64,000 bases of DNA from Halioglobus sp. (GTDB taxonomy: Bacteria; Pseudomonadota; Gammaproteobacteria; Pseudomonadales; Halieaceae). A model generated the notes under the pieces. The model was not told where the DNA came from, ran no database searches, and was given only the letters and a program-made list of their open reading frames with translations. The DNA lies in assembly GCA_029246385.1 (NCBI GenBank), contig JAQWNG010000029.1, positions 98,538-162,537 on the forward strand, given 5' to 3'. Position numbers and translations under genes: made by a program. Shown in pieces: positions 1 through 7,888 of this stretch (the first letter of the stretch is position 1; every line of letters begins with the position of its first letter).

Positions 1-2
1 CC

Positions 3-1166
3 TACGGTGAGGGCGCACGTCCCACCATTCGTGCGATTCGGGTCGACGGAGCGTCTTATGTGACCGTCCGTGACTTCGAGCAGACCGGATCGGACAGCGG
101 ACCGTGCACAAACGTCACGTTCTCTGGCTTTGTGATCCTTCAGGACCTCTATGTGCACGATTGTTGGAACAACGGGCTGCACATCGGAAAAGGATCACAT
201 CACGCTGTCCTCATTGACAATCGTGTTGAAGACATTCCGAGCAACGACGCGTTGGTGGTGCACGAATCATCGAACCCGACCGTGACCAAGCAAGTCGGTG
301 ACCACTTTTGGATCGTCGACAACATGGTCCTTGGCAACATTGATGAGCAGGGGGTCGACGTCGCGACCGGAGGCGAGACGTGGGATGGGGCCGAGGACAT
401 CAAGATCGTGGGCAACTTGCTTTCGGGAGGGGGTAATGGATGCATCGCCATCGGACACGGCAGCAGCCGCGCCTGGATCGTCGGCAATACTATGGCGGAG
501 TGTACCCGAAGCGAGACCGCGTTTTCGATAGGGCTGAGCGGCAAGGAGGGGATGTACTCGGGCACGGACTACCGAGTCGTCGGAAACATCGTGTTCCACA
601 CACTCATGTCGTTTGTCCAGCTTGCGGGCGAAGAACCCGTCACGCCCTCGCTCTGGGTACATCACAACACCTTTGTTAGCGCAATTCAGCGCCGTTCAGG
701 TATGCGAAATCGAACTCTCAGCGCGATCGAGTTTCACCACAATGTCATGCGGCCGGGAAACGGGCAGTTCCACATCGCCGTCGATTCGGACAGCGATCTT
801 GTTGCCGTGAACCACAACCAGTACGTGCCTAATGGCTCGAAGGACTGCAAAGTTCAGGGAAACACGCTGAGCGATTGGCAGTCTGCGTCGAGCCTCGATA
901 CGAGCTCGACTTGCGAGGCCGCCGATTGGCTGAGCGACCCGCCACAGAGCGATGTCGACGACGTTGACGGATGGACCAGCGCAGCGTTCCTTTCTCACTT
1001 CAGTCCCAATTCGGATTGGGCGGGTTGTTCCGAGGGGATTGGCGCGATCTCTTGCGATGGTGTGCGCCATATCGAGTTCGAGCCGTTCGAGGGCTACTCG
1101 GACAATGACGGCTACGGGTGGGAGGGGCCGCTAATCGTGCGTCAGCGTTACACGTTAGGACCATGA
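3..1166 (+). CDS. Right-handed beta-helix repeat protein, 5' end outside the window
   Basis: The reading frame is open from the first bases of the window and stops at 1164-1166, so this is the C-terminal 387 or so residues of a longer protein. It shows repeated short strand-turn units of the kind IVDNMVLGN, IVGNLLSGG, IVGNTMAEC, VVGNIVFHT, VHHNTF and FHHNVM. These are typical of pectate-lyase-like parallel beta-helix proteins, which are usually secreted and bind or cleave polysaccharide. No catalytic residues can be assigned with the N-terminus missing. A GTG at 60 could serve as a start, but in-frame coding sequence (YGEGARPTIRAIRVDG) precedes it and reads as the same fold, so I treat the gene as cut by the window edge. 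Base and codon use are visibly G+C-richer than the genes from 1.6 kb on, and IS3 debris follows, both signs of acquired DNA. The substrate is unknown. Confidence 0.75.
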   Translation, partial: YGEGARPTIRAIRVDGASYVTVRDFEQTGSDSGPCTNVTFSGFVILQDLYVHDCWNNGLHIGKGSHHAVLIDNRVEDIPSNDALVVHESSNPTVTKQVGDHFWIVDNMVLGNIDEQGVDVATGGETWDGAEDIKIVGNLLSGGGNGCIAIGHGSSRAWIVGNTMAECTRSETAFSIGLSGKEGMYSGTDYRVVGNIVFHTLMSFVQLAGEEPVTPSLWVHHNTFVSAIQRRSGMRNRTLSAIEFHHNVMRPGNGQFHIAVDSDSDLVAVNHNQYVPNGSKDCKVQGNTLSDWQSASSLDTSSTCEAADWLSDPPQSDVDDVDGWTSAAFLSHFSPNSDWAGCSEGIGAISCDGVRHIEFEPFEGYSDNDGYGWEGPLIVRQRYTLGP

Positions 1167-1420
1167 TCGGAACTCGATCAACTTCCACCTAGAGCCGCTG
1201 CGTCCCGAGATTGAAGCAGCGCCTCCTTTAGTTGCGGGACGATCTCCCGCTCATCTGTGGTCTTCACAATGGGGATCTGATCCCCTGGTATTATCGAACC
1301 AAGGCGCGATACTCCGCTAAAGCCCATCCGTTTGTGCGCGCACCGTCACTAGGAATTGGCATGTTCGCAGCGTTACAACGACAGGCGCTTGGAGCGAAAC
1401 AGACCACAGACCAATCTCTC

Positions 1421-1534
1421 TCGCAACTTCGCAACAAAGCCGAGATCCGCCGGCCGAAGAAGGAGCTCAAGAGGACAACAGAGGAGCGCGACCTAGTTGC
1501 ACAGGCTTCAAATAAAATGTACGGAATCTTGTAA
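1421..1534 (+). pseudogene. Remnant of an IS3-family transposase OrfA (C-terminal coiled coil)
   Basis: The frame reads LRNKAEIRRPKKELKRTTEE followed by RDLVAQAS. This closely resembles the leucine-zipper end of IS3-family OrfA proteins (typically EIRRLKKELxRVTEERDILKKA). A Pro replaces the usual Leu, the DILKKA end is altered, and there is no helix-turn-helix upstream and no orfB downstream. It is therefore a decayed fragment rather than a working gene. An open frame begins at 1232, but its first 60 residues show no transposase similarity I can recognise. The fragment lies at the junction between the G+C-rich left block and the host-like sequence starting near 1.55 kb, consistent with a past insertion or recombination boundary. 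The rest of 1167-1590 holds nothing else recognisable. Confidence 0.5.
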
Positions 1535-1591
1535 ATCAACGCCACTTTTGGTGATAGTATGACGAACAGCACGACTCTGAAGGGGGAAAGA

Positions 1592-2188
1592 ATGAATATC
1601 TATCTATTACGTTTACTGGCATCAGCGTTGCTAATCACCTCTTTTACTACAAAGGTATATGCCCTCACCTTCGATCTAAGTGATAATTCTAACTGGGAGA
1701 GCTGGATTCTAGAGAACGAAACTGTTTCCTGGTGTGGCATGAATTGCGCGGGCTTCACCACTAATGATGACATTATGTGGATGGAAAAAAATAGCGTTCA
1801 GGGTGGTGGAAACCAAAACATGGGCAACGGCAATGATATTCTCGGTTTATTCACTGCTTGGATACCAAACCCTAATACCACTTTAAACGTTAATGGTGAC
1901 TCAGGGGGTGACCTTGTTTTTATCAATAAAAATCGAGGTAATTATGCCCTTAATAATTTTGTTGTTAATGGAACACTCATTTCTACTCAAATAACCGCCG
2001 CTAGTGGTAATAAAGGCAATATTGTTGTCAATAATATTGAAGCGCTATGCTTTACCGATGGTTGTTATGGGAGTGTGCCTGTCATGCCCAGTCCAGTCCC
2101 CCTCCCAGCCGCCGTATGGCTATTCATATCCGCAATGGCAGGGTTAGCCGGAGCGAAGCGTTTTTCGCGCTCGAAGGGTAGCGCGTAG
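1592..2188 (+). CDS. VPLPA/PEP-CTERM-type exported protein
   Basis: A 198-residue protein. The N-terminus is a signal peptide (MNIYLLRLLASALLITSF..., likely cleaved after VYA). A low-complexity Asn/Gly-rich body follows, with two Cys pairs near WCGMNCAG and CFTDGC. The C-terminus has a VPLPAAVWLF motif, a hydrophobic helix and a basic tail (AKRFSRSK). That tripartite tail is the PEP-CTERM/VPLPA sorting signal recognised by exosortase, which is linked to exopolysaccharide or biofilm matrix. I chose ATG 1592 over the in-frame ATG at 1559 because AGGGGG lies 5-10 bases before it and the signal peptide starts there. No exosortase gene is in the window. The function of the body is unknown. Confidence 0.75.
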   Translation: MNIYLLRLLASALLITSFTTKVYALTFDLSDNSNWESWILENETVSWCGMNCAGFTTNDDIMWMEKNSVQGGGNQNMGNGNDILGLFTAWIPNPNTTLNVNGDSGGDLVFINKNRGNYALNNFVVNGTLISTQITAASGNKGNIVVNNIEALCFTDGCYGSVPVMPSPVPLPAAVWLFISAMAGLAGAKRFSRSKGSA

Positions 2189-2208
2189 TGTTTTCAGCGT
2201 TTGGGCAT

Positions 2209-2235
2209 CCCGTAGTTCAGCTAGGGCCGTTTTTT
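2209..2235 (+). terminator. Possible intrinsic terminator after the VPLPA protein
   Basis: CCC(G)TAG pairs with CTAGGG around the loop TTCAG, with one bulged G, followed three bases later by six T. It lies 20 bases after the stop codon at 2188. The stem is short, so confidence is low. Confidence 0.3.
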
Positions 2236-2328
2236 AGTATACTGCCAGTATAGAAGATTCAGTAAGACCCCAAAGGAAGCCGTTTGGCGGCTGCGATGCT
2301 ACCCCCTAATTAATTCTGTAATCCAAGG

Positions 2329-2683
2329 TCAAAGTAAAAAGCACGCCAGAAACAGCGCAGCCCACCCGATAATTATCCATCCCGAATAATCCGCAGGTTT
2401 TTCTGTCTTGCTTGAACGGGTCTCAATCACACATGATGGGCAAGTCTGACTCTGCCTGCCCAAGGGCAAATATATATGCGATGGAAGTCCCTGCGCCAAC
2501 GATGGGTATATGGAATAGGGCGGCCGGGTGCATCAAGCCGTGGGGTAGCAATACCGCGCTAGTGCATGCGGTTAGCAGAAAATTTTTCCAGTGCGCAACA
2601 CTATTAAAGCGGGCTGGAAAACGATATTCCTTTAGCCCAGTGATGTCTGATTCTGTTGAAATAGGATGTTCGCCTGCAAGCAC
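2329..2683 (-). pseudogene. Possible frameshifted small membrane protein
   Basis: On the minus strand one frame gives hydrophobic stretches (LLTACTSAVLLPHGLMHPAA and IVGAGTSIAYIFALG) and stops at 2423. The frame shifted by one base then continues with charged residues (ETRSSKTEKPADYSG) and a clear membrane helix (WIIIGWAALFLACFLL) before a stop at 2329. Joined, they look like a 110-120 residue protein with three or so membrane segments, broken by one indel around 2423-2480. I recognise no family, and the only early start is a GTG at 2683 with a poor ribosome site. It may instead be non-coding. Nothing else is visible in 2236-2686. Confidence 0.25.
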
Positions 2684-2686
2684 TTG

Positions 2687-3406
2687 CTACAACACCTCTT
2701 CGAAAAAGTTTAACATGGCCTGCCAGGAACGGGCGTCAGCCGAACGATTGTAGACGGCGCCAAATTTTGGATCGTTGGCTTCGGGGCGAGTAAAAGCATG
2801 AAGAGTTTGTCCGTACGCGTGTAGTTGCCAGTCCGCTTGTTTGTCTGCCATTTCTTTCTTGAAGGCAACAACCTCCTCCGGTGGCACTAGAGGGTCATCT
2901 TCGCCGTGCAGCACCAGAATCTTTGCGCTGAGCGTTTTGGGGCTGTTGAGTGAGTTGCCCTGCAGCCCACCGTGGAAAGAGACTACTCCCTTGAGATTGT
3001 CATTGCCGGCTCGCGCTAGGTCGAGCACCGCCGTGCCGCCAAAGCAATAACCCATGGCTCCCATGCGTGTCAAATCAGCACCGGGAATTGCTTTGGCCGC
3101 GTTAACGCCCGCTTCTAGCCGGTCCAGGAGCATGGCACGATTTTCAAAAAAAGGTGTGAGGGTAGGGATCAGGTCGGCCATGTCGGTCATCGTTTTGCCG
3201 CCGCCCAATATATCGAGAGCAAAGGCGATATAACCTGCATCTGCTAGTTTGGCAGCTTTGTCCCGCACCTCATCGTTCAATCCGTCCCAGGCATGGCAGA
3301 TCAAGACAACCGGCAATGGGCCACTGGCCTGCGCTGGCGTGAAGTAAACACCCTTAAATACTGCGTCAGCGCCGGAATATTCAAGTGGGGTCCCGTTACT
3401 TGTCAT
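2687..3406 (-). CDS. Dienelactone hydrolase family protein
   Basis: A 239-residue alpha/beta hydrolase of the normal length for the dienelactone hydrolase family, cytoplasmic. The catalytic triad can be placed: Cys121 in GYCFGG, Asp170 or 171 in HGEDDPLVPP, and His203 in LHAFTRPEA. A Cys nucleophile in G-x-C-x-G distinguishes DLH proteins from Ser hydrolases. True dienelactone hydrolases open the lactone in chlorocatechol degradation, but many relatives act on other esters or lactones. The substrate here is not known. The start at 3406 is supported by CAGGAGAC nine bases upstream. It lies at the edge of the catabolic region, downstream of and in the same direction as the nitroreductase at 3534-4190, with 127 bases between. 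Confidence 0.88.
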   Translation of the reverse strand: MTSNGTPLEYSGADAVFKGVYFTPAQASGPLPVVLICHAWDGLNDEVRDKAAKLADAGYIAFALDILGGGKTMTDMADLIPTLTPFFENRAMLLDRLEAGVNAAKAIPGADLTRMGAMGYCFGGTAVLDLARAGNDNLKGVVSFHGGLQGNSLNSPKTLSAKILVLHGEDDPLVPPEEVVAFKKEMADKQADWQLHAYGQTLHAFTRPEANDPKFGAVYNRSADARSWQAMLNFFEEVL

Positions 3407-3533
3407 ATTAAGTCTCCTGTTAAAACGTCTATTCTGTTACGTATACTCATGCCCTTCAATGCAGAGTGTGAGCAGCTGATAGGAATCAATCCGTAGCGGT
3501 CTTTGATGCATTATCTGCGCCGGTCGCCTTGAG

Positions 3534-4190
3534 CTACCAGCGATTGGTATGCAGTACATTATTCAGGTCCTTGCGCGGTGCCGTTTTAAACGCGGTACCT
3601 TGGGTGTAGGCAATGGGGATAAGAGCGACTTGAGTGAAGTCATCGGGAATATCTAGAAGGCGGGCTACCTCCTGCTCGTAACCAAGATGCAAAGTGGTCC
3701 AACATGTACCAATGCCGCGTTCTCTTGCAGCGAGCATGAAGCTCCATACTGCCGGAAGGATGGAGCCGTAGATGCTGGCAAGGACACCCTGTGGCAGGTC
3801 CGGAGTATCCGTGCGTCCTGCGCAACAAGGAATCAACATGGCGGGGACATGGGCCATGTTGTCTGCAAGATATCGTGCAGAACCGAGCACCCGCTCCTGG
3901 GTCGGGGCCATCGATGGGTCGTCCAGATGCTGTTTTGTTGGCTGAGCAGGTCCTGCTTCATAGTCGTCAAAGGCTTTGAGGTAGAGTTCGGCAATGGCGG
4001 CCTTCTTCGCAGCGTCCGTTACGATGACGAAGTGCCATCCTTGTGAGTTGGAACCCGAGGGCGCCTGAAGCGCAATATTGAGACATTCACGTAATACGGG
4101 CATCTCAACCGGTCTGTCAAAGTCTAGGCGCTTGCGCACGGCCCGCGTGGTGGTCAGTACTTCGTCTGCGTTGAGGTTCAATTTTGGCAT
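3534..4190 (-). CDS. Nitroreductase family FMN oxidoreductase
   Basis: A 218-residue protein of the nitroreductase fold, which binds FMN as a dimer and reduces nitro groups, quinones or enones with NAD(P)H. The family's FMN-contact motifs are visible: TTRAVRKRLDF near the N-terminus, APSGSNSQGWHFVIV around residues 43-57, and GIGTCWTTLHLGYE in the last third. The start at 4190 has a strong GGAGGA site six bases before ATG. The gene is divergent from the acyl-CoA dehydrogenase at 4320. The region between them carries a palindrome shared with three other divergent promoters of this region, so both genes are probably controlled together. The substrate is unknown; a role on an unsaturated intermediate is possible. 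Confidence 0.85.
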   Translation of the reverse strand: MPKLNLNADEVLTTTRAVRKRLDFDRPVEMPVLRECLNIALQAPSGSNSQGWHFVIVTDAAKKAAIAELYLKAFDDYEAGPAQPTKQHLDDPSMAPTQERVLGSARYLADNMAHVPAMLIPCCAGRTDTPDLPQGVLASIYGSILPAVWSFMLAARERGIGTCWTTLHLGYEQEVARLLDIPDDFTQVALIPIAYTQGTAFKTAPRKDLNNVLHTNRW

Positions 4191-4265
4191 GCATATTCCT
4201 CCAGAGTGAGTGGTGTGCGAGGACCGTTATTTACACAAGAGTCTAGGTCAAATGGAATAAGAATA

Positions 4266-4283
4266 AAACCGTAGGGACTGATT
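4266..4283. promoter_or_regulatory. Operator-like palindrome, copy A
   Basis: AAACCGTAGGGACTGATT lies between the divergent nitroreductase and acyl-CoA dehydrogenase genes. It fits AAWCMR-N6-CTGWTT, shared with sites at 11535, 14436 and 28945. It overlaps the -35 of a candidate promoter, TTGTTT (4282-4287), 17 bases, TAGCAT (4305-4310). Likely a TetR-type operator. Confidence 0.5.
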
Positions 4284-4319
4284 GTTTAGCATCAGGTGCT
4301 TTGTTAGCATAAGGAAAGT

Positions 4320-5525
4320 ATGGTGGCCCCGCTGCCTTTAGCACAGATAATAATCCTATCATCACAGGCAGGTTTAAGAGTGGATCTTTCCCTTAGCGAA
4401 GAACAGATATTACTGCGTGATAGTGTGGAAAAGTACGTCCGTCAGCACTGCAGTGTCGAGCGGCATCGCGCTGTCACCAGAACAGAACTAGGGTTTGACG
4501 ATGACGCGTGGCAACAGTTTGCGCAGTTGGGCTGGTTGTCTGTTCCGTTCAGCGAGGAGTTAGGCGGCTTTGCGGGTGGTGCAACGGATATGATTGCAAT
4601 TACGGAAGCCTTGGGAAAAGGATTGGTGCGCGAACCTTTGCTTACCACGGTGGTCACCTGCGGTGGATTTTTGCACTGCGCTGGAAGTGAACAACAGCGG
4701 CAGCAGTATATCCCGGCAATTATTAACGGTAGTGAGCAGTGGGCATTTGCTTTCGCCGAAAAGAGCGGTGGCTACGATCTAGCGCAAGTTCACACGACTG
4801 CACTGCAGCGGGACGGAGGTTATGTCTTAAATGGTTTGAAGGGTACAGTGCTGAATGCTCATTGCGCTGATTATCTAGTGGTTTCGGCACGCACCAGCGG
4901 GTCCGCTGGCGACGTAACAGGAATTACCCTGTTTATTGTTGATGCGAACTCTAACGGCGTTAGCACCGAGAATTTTTGTGCTGTAGACGGAAGTCGTGGT
5001 GCACATGTCTATTTCGACAGTGTAGTACTCGGTGCTGATGCCGTTCTCGGTGGAGTCGGCAACGGGCATGCTTTGATGTTGACGGTTATCGACAAGGCTA
5101 TTGTGGCGCTGGGGGGGGAGGCACTAGGTGCGATGCAGGCGCTGCTCGATGCTACCGTTGAGTATACTAAAACACGTCAGCAGTTTGGTCAGCCCATCAG
5201 TAAATTTCAGGTGTTACAGCACCGCATGGCAGACATGTATATGAAAGTAGAGGAGACTCGGTCACTGTTGCTAAATGCGGCCATTCAACTAGATCAGAAT
5301 AGCCTTGAGTCACCGATCGCTTGTGCGGCATTGAAGGTAAAAGTCTGCGAAGCGGGCAGGCTTGTGGCACAAGAAGCTGTGCAGTTGCACGGCGGTATTG
5401 GCATGACGGATGAACTCAGTATAGGCCATCACTATAAGCGTTTGATGGTTCTGACCAAACTTTACGGAGATGAGGCTTGGTATTTACAAAAGTTTGTGGA
5501 TTTAGCGGCCGCGCGTGCGGCCTAA
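4320..5525 (+). CDS. Acyl-CoA dehydrogenase family protein
   Basis: A full-length (about 400 residue) flavin acyl-CoA dehydrogenase, which introduces an alpha-beta double bond into an acyl-CoA and passes electrons to ETF. The fold's order is visible: N-terminal helical domain (LSEEQILLRDSVEKYVRQ), middle beta domain (AFAEKSGGYDLAQVHTT, where the usual TEP-type motif is altered), and C-terminal helical domain with TRQQFGQPISKFQVLQHRMADM and LHGGIGMTDE. ATG 4320 has AAGGA upstream. However, the first 20 residues have no family counterpart, and GTG 4380 (VDLSLSEEQ) matches the usual family start and would suit the candidate promoter at 4282-4310 better. The start is therefore uncertain. The altered middle-domain motif suggests an unusual acyl substrate such as a cyclic or branched one. 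Confidence 0.88.
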   Translation: MVAPLPLAQIIILSSQAGLRVDLSLSEEQILLRDSVEKYVRQHCSVERHRAVTRTELGFDDDAWQQFAQLGWLSVPFSEELGGFAGGATDMIAITEALGKGLVREPLLTTVVTCGGFLHCAGSEQQRQQYIPAIINGSEQWAFAFAEKSGGYDLAQVHTTALQRDGGYVLNGLKGTVLNAHCADYLVVSARTSGSAGDVTGITLFIVDANSNGVSTENFCAVDGSRGAHVYFDSVVLGADAVLGGVGNGHALMLTVIDKAIVALGGEALGAMQALLDATVEYTKTRQQFGQPISKFQVLQHRMADMYMKVEETRSLLLNAAIQLDQNSLESPIACAALKVKVCEAGRLVAQEAVQLHGGIGMTDELSIGHHYKRLMVLTKLYGDEAWYLQKFVDLAAARAA

Positions 5526-5566
5526 TTTTTGCGTGAGGATCTCTCGCTGCTAGGGCAGAGGGAGTC

Positions 5567-6265
5567 CTACCTGTTAGTGGAGTGTCGCCCAATAGCCGAG
5601 CCTTCTTCTTCTTCAAAAATCTCTTCTAGGCGGTCGGCTAGATAATTCAGAAGTTGTTTCACGCGCGCGTCCCGGTTGGTCATAAGCTGTCCAGCGGCCA
5701 TACCCTCCATCATGCACTTGGTGACATCCATGGCTAGCAGGAAGCGATCACCACGGTCGTTCCACTCTGAAAACAACATTGCATTGGAGTCACGTACGTG
5801 TTTTTCAAATGCCAGTTGTGAACTTTCCAGTATAAACTTTAGCTCTGAATCTGTCCGGCTAGCGACGCACAGTTCATGGTAAACCACGAACAAGTCGCCG
5901 GTGAGATGGTCCCAATAGGCGTCAATTCCTGCGCGGCGACGTTTTTTCCCTTTCAGGGAAGAGGGGATGCTGGCTACGCGATAGGAATAATCTTCTAACA
6001 GCTTGTCATGCAGATATTCGACTGCGGCGCCAATGAGCTCTGTTTTCGATGGAAAGTGATGCAGCATTGCGCCGCGAGACACTGCAGCTAGGCTTGCGAC
6101 TTTCGCCGTCGTGACATTGGTGTAGCCCAGTTCCACAAAGCAATTGATAGAGGCTTTGAGTATCCGTTCTCGGGTCATTGCGCTCTTTTGCGCCTGCCAA
6201 CTTATGTCCTCAGTGGGTTGCCCTGCAATTCTGTCCCCTGCTGCGACTTCTTTTTTACTGGACAT
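5567..6265 (-). CDS. TetR family transcriptional regulator
   Basis: A 232-residue one-component repressor. An N-terminal TetR helix-turn-helix is seen at about residues 30-75 (MTRERILKASINCFVELGYT, TTAKVASLAAVSRGAMLHHF, then PSKTELI). A helical ligand domain follows, with an acidic C-terminus (EEIFEEEEGSA). I start at ATG 6265 (MSSKKEV) rather than the GTG at 6325. The extra residues come from an AT-rich, promoter-like stretch, and 6295-6312 resembles a degenerate copy of the regional operator. It is the last gene of the minus-strand operon beginning at 11455 and the only TetR gene in the window. It is therefore the natural candidate to bind the four palindromes in the catabolic region, probably with an acyl-CoA or pathway intermediate as inducer. 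Operator and ligand are inference. Confidence 0.88.
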   Translation of the reverse strand: MSSKKEVAAGDRIAGQPTEDISWQAQKSAMTRERILKASINCFVELGYTNVTTAKVASLAAVSRGAMLHHFPSKTELIGAAVEYLHDKLLEDYSYRVASIPSSLKGKKRRRAGIDAYWDHLTGDLFVVYHELCVASRTDSELKFILESSQLAFEKHVRDSNAMLFSEWNDRGDRFLLAMDVTKCMMEGMAAGQLMTNRDARVKQLLNYLADRLEEIFEEEEGSAIGRHSTNR

Positions 6266-6294
6266 TGATTTTCTGGCCTCGAGTGAATGATAAA

Positions 6295-6312
6295 AAACAT
6301 ATTTTACTAAAT
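6295..6312. promoter_or_regulatory. Weak operator-like site before the TetR gene
   Basis: AAACAT-ATTTTA-CTAAAT matches the regional palindrome AAACAG-N6-CTGTTT at about 9 of 12 arm positions. It lies 30 bases upstream of the chosen TetR start and could serve autoregulation. The match is weak in AT-rich DNA and may be chance. Confidence 0.2.
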
Positions 6313-6384
6313 TAGGGCGACGCACTCAGTCACGACGCGCGGTATTGCAATGCCGCACTGATTGTCCGGTGCAATAGAGTGCCC

Positions 6385-7851
6385 TTAGCTGCCGATTCCG
6401 CTCATACATAGATATTTAATTTCTAGATAATCATCAATGCCGTACTTGGAACCTTCGCGGCCAATACCTGACTCCTTCATCCCGCCGAATGGGGCAACCT
6501 CTGTAGAAATAACGCCTTCGTTGATGCCGACAATACCGTAGTCTAGTCCTTCTGCAACGCGCCAAATACGTCCTATATCTCGAGAATAAAAGTAGGCCGA
6601 TAGTCCGAAAGGGGTATCATTGCCAATGCGGATAGCGTCCTCTTCCGTTTTGAATTTGAACAACGGCGCTATTGGGCCGAAGATTTCTTCATTGTAAACA
6701 GCCATCGTATCGTCCACATCTACCAGTACAGTAGGTTCATAAAAATTGTCTCCCGGTGTCTGACTGCCCTTGCCTCCGCACAGCGCCTGTGCGCCTTTCG
6801 CCGTGGCGTCATCTACTATAGCGCTGACTTTGTCAAAAGCGGCGTCGCTGATGAGTGGGCCAATCGTTACGCCTTCTTGCGTGCCGTTACCCATTTTCAG
6901 TCCTTTGACTGCCGCCAGCAGTTTTTCCGTGAAAGCGTCGAACACCGATTCCTGCACTAGGATACGATTGGCGCAGACACAGGTTTGCCCTGCGTTGCGG
7001 TACTTGGATGCCATAGCGCCGCTGACCGCGGCATCTAGATCTCCATCATCAAACACGATAAATGGCGCATTCCCGCCGAGTTCCATTGAGGTTTTTTTAA
7101 CGGTACCGGCACACTGTTCCATCAGTGTTTTTCCTACGGCAGTAGAGCCCGTAAAGGTCAGCTTGCGCACGATGTTACTGCTGGTCATCTCGGCACCAAT
7201 CGCTCCGGCATTACTACCGGTAACGACGCTAAACACACCGTCTGGAATACCCGCTCGCTGACCGAGTTCAGCGAGAGCCAGTGCGCAAAGGGGTGTTTCA
7301 TTGGCAGGTTTTAATACGATGGTACAGCCCGCGGCGAGTGCAGGAGCGACTTTGCGGGTAATCATCGCAATGGGAAAGTTCCACGGTGTAATCGCAGCAA
7401 CCACACCTACCGGTTGCTTTAGCGTAACAATACGCTGGTTGGGATTATTGGCACTGATAGTGTCGCCGTAAATTCGACGTCCTTCCTCAGCAAACCACTC
7501 AACAAACGCAGCACCGTAAGCCACTTCGCCACGTGACTCAGCCAGCGGCTTACCCTGTTCTGCGGTCATCAGTTGGGCGAGATCTTCTTGATTTGCCATG
7601 ATGAGAGAGAACCATCGTTTAAGAATAGCTGAACGCTCTTTAGCCACGACCTGACGCCAGCTGCTGAAAGCGGTCTCGGCTGTCTCAATAGCACGCTGGG
7701 TTTCAGCGGCACCGGCATTGGCGACTGTGATGATTTCTTCATTGGTGGCGGGATTGAATACGGCACTTGTAGCGCCGCTGTCAGCGTCTACCCAATTGCC
7801 ATTGATGTGCAGTTGAGATCGCAGTAAAGATGGGTCAGTCAGTGTCAACAT
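6385..7851 (-). CDS. gabD: NAD(P)-dependent succinate-semialdehyde dehydrogenase-like
   Basis: A 488-residue aldehyde dehydrogenase, the normal length for GabD-type enzymes, oxidising an aldehyde to its acid in the cytoplasm. Family motifs are all present: PWNFPIAMITRKVAPALAAG, the coenzyme motif FTGSTAVGK, the general base Glu in MELGGNAPF, the nucleophile Cys in NAGQTCVCANR, and EEIFGPIAPLFKF. The CVC at the active site with a second Cys two residues on is typical of succinate-semialdehyde dehydrogenases. The gene sits 37 bases after the LLM enzyme and before the TetR gene in one minus-strand operon. In this setting the true substrate may be a semialdehyde or aldehyde from the pathway rather than succinate semialdehyde. 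The CAGGAG site is about 12 bases from ATG 7851, a long spacing. Confidence 0.88.
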   Translation of the reverse strand: MLTLTDPSLLRSQLHINGNWVDADSGATSAVFNPATNEEIITVANAGAAETQRAIETAETAFSSWRQVVAKERSAILKRWFSLIMANQEDLAQLMTAEQGKPLAESRGEVAYGAAFVEWFAEEGRRIYGDTISANNPNQRIVTLKQPVGVVAAITPWNFPIAMITRKVAPALAAGCTIVLKPANETPLCALALAELGQRAGIPDGVFSVVTGSNAGAIGAEMTSSNIVRKLTFTGSTAVGKTLMEQCAGTVKKTSMELGGNAPFIVFDDGDLDAAVSGAMASKYRNAGQTCVCANRILVQESVFDAFTEKLLAAVKGLKMGNGTQEGVTIGPLISDAAFDKVSAIVDDATAKGAQALCGGKGSQTPGDNFYEPTVLVDVDDTMAVYNEEIFGPIAPLFKFKTEEDAIRIGNDTPFGLSAYFYSRDIGRIWRVAEGLDYGIVGINEGVISTEVAPFGGMKESGIGREGSKYGIDDYLEIKYLCMSGIGS

Positions 7852-7888
7852 TGGGACGATTTACTCCTGAATTAAAAGTCGTAGCAGT

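Noticed and set aside
2412..2753. Plus-strand open frame
   Set aside because: It overlaps the 3' end of the dienelactone hydrolase gene, lacks any family pattern and has no supported start.
3422..3439. Operator-like site before the dienelactone hydrolase gene
   Set aside because: Arms match the regional palindrome at only about 9 of 12 positions; too weak to claim.
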